Assembly (NCBI GenBank): GCA_036245805.1
Contig: BTRK01000003.1
Location: 26,608,685-26,672,684 of the forward strand
Direction: 5' to 3'
Length of the DNA: 64,000 bases
DNA from: Pristionchus mayeri
Taxonomy: Eukaryota > Nematoda > Chromadorea > Rhabditida > Neodiplogasteridae
This document shows, one piece after another, positions 61,601 to 64,000 of the stretch (its first letter is position 1; each line of letters begins with the position of its first letter). The position numbers were made by a program, and so were the translations under genes. Under the pieces are notes generated by a model. It was not told where the DNA came from. It saw only the letters and a list, made by a program, of their open reading frames with translations, and made no database searches.

Positions 61601-61753
61601 AAATTCAATCAGTTTTGAGTGTCGATGGAGAGCCGTTGAATGAAGACAATTCTGATGAAGAGAAGTTCAGGAACAGTGCAGAAGATTGTGGACGGGGGAG
61701 AGATGGGAATCCTATCGGGATCCCAGATTTTCGTATTCGAGAAGGAATTATAG
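58603..61753 (+). CDS. strm-1: Sterol methyltransferase, STRM-1 type
   Basis: A SAM-dependent ERG6/SMT-family enzyme. C. elegans STRM-1 methylates sterols at C-4, diverting them from dafachronic acid production. Exon 1 gives MSIDMSSNFFKLLLHFRRHD (58603-58665); a 1.15-kb intron follows; exon 2 begins RAFTKEHDDLFKEAKNN. Motifs: HYYSVMSGVIDQYFNGNFHF (SMT signature), SAM motif I LDIGCGIGG, TGVTIAANEV, LIEGDAHDMPLP, DAAYAVYSLKYFP, SRVLKPGGKFLIYDL, EYACGMPSLHSR, then ILPEGFSAFNRIFLS. The last exon (61677) gives QKIVDGGEMGILSGSQIFVF, ending EKEL. About 330 residues. The intron after CGIGG must start GC (60368), and the intron before SRVLKPGG ends GAG (60958). Ortholog H14E04.1 lies on C. elegans chromosome III. 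Confidence 0.92.
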
Positions 61754-61933
61754 CTAGATTTACGAGGGGACGCGTAGACGGCCCGGTATTACACTTATCA
61801 CTATCCCGATCATTCTTCCATCCAATGTCATCCATTTCTGTGCATAAATCGTTCTTTCTGAGAGATGATGCACCACAAACTCAGTTCACAACTGCTCCCA
61901 TATCTCTTCTAATCAGTCCAGAGTGACTTAACT

Positions 61934-63823
61934 ATGAATCCTCTAGAAATGGCTCTCGTTCGTGTAGGAATTCTCGGGAACGGCCATCTTGGTGAGGAAT
62001 TTTGAACTTCCATGCAGTTGCTAATCGAAGTCGATTATAAATAGTTGATTTTTCATTACGAATAATCCCTGGAAGTCAATGTTTTTGGTTTCAATCATTT
62101 CTGGACAGGGAAGTTTCTCCATTCCGAACTCTCTTCTCTCTCTTCTGAATTCGTGGTTGTCCGAGTGTGGAATCGAAGTGTGGCAGAGGGAGAAGACGTC
62201 CTTCCTCTGGAAAAATTGGATGGAGATCATCTGAGGTGGGGATTGATCCCATCCTTCGAAGAGAGTTCATTCCCTCAGTGACATCGATCTAGTAGTGGAA
62301 GTCGCCCATCCCCTCCTCGTCAAAAAATTCGCTCCTCTCATCCTACAGCATTCAGATCTATTCGTGAGTCTCAGGTTGTTAAATTCTAGTTGATTCCTAC
62401 TTCTCTCAGATCGGTTCTCCCACATGTTTGGCTGATCAGGAACTGTTGGATGCAGTGAAGAAACTGGCAGTGGAGAAGAACAGGAAGGTAGGTCACTTCA
62501 TTCGAAAGGGAATGAATGAATCTTCTCTGAGGTGCTCGTGCCTGCGGGTGCATTCTGGGGAGGGAATGACATCCAGAAGATGGCTGATAAGGGAACACTC
62601 AAGGTATCATGTTCTCTGTGAACAAAAAATATAAGTTCCCTCCTTTGAATAGGCTCTGCAAGTGAGTATGTCCAAGCATCCCGATTCCTTCAAACTGGAG
62701 TCTCCCTTAAAAGAAATAAATGAGAAGGCGAAGCTTGAGACTGAGAAGGAGACCGTCCTCTACGAAGGTGAACAGGGGAGAATCACTCTTCTTCATTCCA
62801 TTCCATCTCAGGTCCAGTGCGAGATCTGTGTTCTCTCGCTCCTAACAACGTGAATACCATGGCTGGAGCCTCGATCGCAGCTCATAATCTTGGATTCGAC
62901 GGAGTAACTGCCCGACTCGTCGCCGACCCCAAGTACGCTTTTTTATGTTTACTCGAAAAAAGGCAAAGCAAAAATACGAATATAAATCAACTACTTGATT
63001 GGAGACTTCGCGACTGGCACATCGTGGGAGTTGTCGCTACGGGACCCGATGGATTCGAGGTTAGAAATTATTCCCTTATTTGATTTTTTCATCCGCTGAT
63101 AATGTCATTCATGCCACAATAGTTGTTCACATCGACTACTGAAAGGAGTCTCTTGAGGTGGAGACAATCCGTAAGAACCCCGCCAAGCCAGGAGCAGTCA
63201 CTGGACAGTTGACTTACTTCTCCTTCCTCGCCAGTATTAAGGGTTCGTCGTCTCTCTCGGTTATTCATCAATTCCCATTCCAGAAGGTAGATCGAAGCCA
63301 GTCGGAGGACTGCACATCTGTTGAGAGAACGAAGAGATACATCGTATGCATTGATGAGCGAAGTCTGGATTTTAGTCACTTCAATCACATTCCAATAGGA
63401 TTTTCAACATGCGAGTACCCACATTGTGTGTTAATTATCATGATAAATATGAATGTGAAGAAACTTTTGATTATCGCACAGATGGGGCAATAAGTGATGA
63501 TAATTGACATGAGGATGTTTGATCATTAGCTAAAAACCAGTCCCAATGTGCTCCAAGTGTTTTCAGTGTAATCTGTCTCTCATTCAAACTTCGACCAACT
63601 AATGTTTATCAATGGGATGGTTGGGTGTTCTCGATGGGAGACTGCATGGGAAGGGACTCAACTGCGAACTGCGATCTCAGCCAAGGGAGTCACGGGAGAA
63701 CGAGGAAGGGGAGTCACACCTAAACATAACACTCTTCTCTCTTTCAGGGGGGGGGGGCAATCACCAGCAGTTCCTCCAATCGATCGATCTTCCTTCGCCA
63801 CCTCTGATGAAACCGAGCTGTAG
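61934..63823 (+). CDS. L-aspartate dehydrogenase (ASPDH family)
   Basis: NAD(P)-dependent oxidoreductase with a Rossmann N-domain; the bacterial homologue oxidises aspartate to iminoaspartate. Start MNPLEMALVRVGILGNGHLG, with the dinucleotide-binding GxLGNGHLG. Then VVVRVWNRSVAEG, DIDLVVEVAHPLLVKKFAP, IGSPTCLADQELLDAVKKL, VLVPAGAFWGNDIQKMADKG, SKHPDSFKLESPL, VLYEGPVRDLC, APNNVNTMAGASIAAHNLGF (catalytic region), DWHIVGVVATGPDG and NPAKPGAVTGQLTYFSFLAS, all aligning with human ASPDH. It starts 180 bp after strm-1 on the same strand. Three acceptors are GAG (62531, 63004, 63157). The 3' end is uncertain: the last exon begins with 11 guanines, and a one-base change shifts the frame to NHQQFLQSIDLPSPP, which resembles the human tail better and would stay open to 63917. 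Confidence 0.9.
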
Positions 63824-63885
63824 CTACCGAGGTCTGACGACGATCTCAACGAGTACGGTAGATATCGATCTGATCGTCCCCTCAC

Positions 63886-64000
63886 TCACTCCTCTATCTT
63901 ATTTGTCTCGAACTTGATCCGAATATGCAGATCTTTGGGCTTGCTCGAATTCACCTGTCGATCGAAGATCGTTTGGAAGATTTCATGTAGTTCCTGAGAA
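63886..64000 (-). CDS. C-terminal exon of an unidentified gene (partial)
   Basis: Open minus-strand frame from the window edge: SQELHEIFQTIFDRQVNSSK, then PKDLHIRIKFETNKIEE and TGA at 63886. Codon use and the amphipathic helix look coding, but no upstream exon is available. A GTGAAT inside could be a donor instead. It is tail-to-tail with the aspartate dehydrogenase gene, about 60 bp away. The family is not recognised. Confidence 0.35.
   Translation of the reverse strand, partial: SQELHEIFQTIFDRQVNSSKPKDLHIRIKFETNKIEE

Noticed and set aside
61753..61934. strm-1 and aspartate dehydrogenase as an operon
   Set aside because: 180-bp spacing is compatible, but no trans-splice signal or U-rich element could be shown.
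1..64000. CRISPR arrays, rRNA, prokaryotic or viral genes
   Set aside because: No regularly spaced short repeats, no rRNA signature, and no viral proteins were seen; all recognised genes are metazoan with spliceosomal introns.

Overview
The window is nuclear DNA of a free-living type nematode. It has many short introns (often 40-60 bp), exons of about 50-150 bp, recognisable C. elegans-type orthologues, and intergenic and intronic space filled with palindromic (foldback) repeats. The gene content matches C. elegans chromosome III as I recall it: rpl-21, an ERp72-type PDI and hsp-12.2 lie on cosmid C14B9, acs-19 and brc-1 are neighbours on C36A4, and aldo-2 (F01F1) and strm-1 (H14E04) are on the same chromosome. 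The intron-dense structure suggests a rhabditine or diplogastrid (Pristionchus-like) worm rather than Caenorhabditis itself. That placement is an inference.

Layout. Positions 1-8.5 kb are repeat-rich: several large inverted repeats and tRNA-like fragments, plus one poorly resolved minus-strand gene (about 5.1-7.8 kb). From 8.5 to 21.7 kb the genes are compact: a haspin-like kinase (+), ribosomal protein L21 (-), a tiny complex III subunit (+), a small membrane protein (-), an ERp72/PDIA4 protein ending in KDEL (+), a mariner-type MITE, and an HSP12-type small heat shock protein (+). From 22.5 to 35.4 kb acetyl-CoA synthetase and a BRCA1 orthologue lie in tandem on the minus strand. From 36.1 to 47.3 kb a CWF19L2-type splicing factor gene (+) is split by a 7.7-kb intron that hosts a complete secreted PAN/Apple-like gene on the opposite strand. 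A 1.34-kb near-perfect palindrome with TA target duplication follows. From 49 to 64 kb come an unidentified conserved gene (-), a small membrane protein (-), fructose-bisphosphate aldolase (+), a GRXCR-like glutaredoxin/cysteine-rich protein (-), a sterol methyltransferase of STRM-1 type (+), an L-aspartate dehydrogenase (+), and the last exon of another gene (-).

The genes are mostly unrelated housekeeping functions: translation, ER folding, glycolysis, acetate activation, splicing and DNA repair. No operon or gene cluster for a shared pathway is evident.

The most unusual signal is in RNA processing. In at least 13 introns whose reading frame and protein homology fix the junction, the 3' splice site is GAG (usually TTGAG) instead of YAG. 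A few others are AAG, and two introns appear to start with GC. Two short motifs, TACGGTA(G) and TGATCTTTGATC, are strongly over-represented and appear almost only in introns and flanks.
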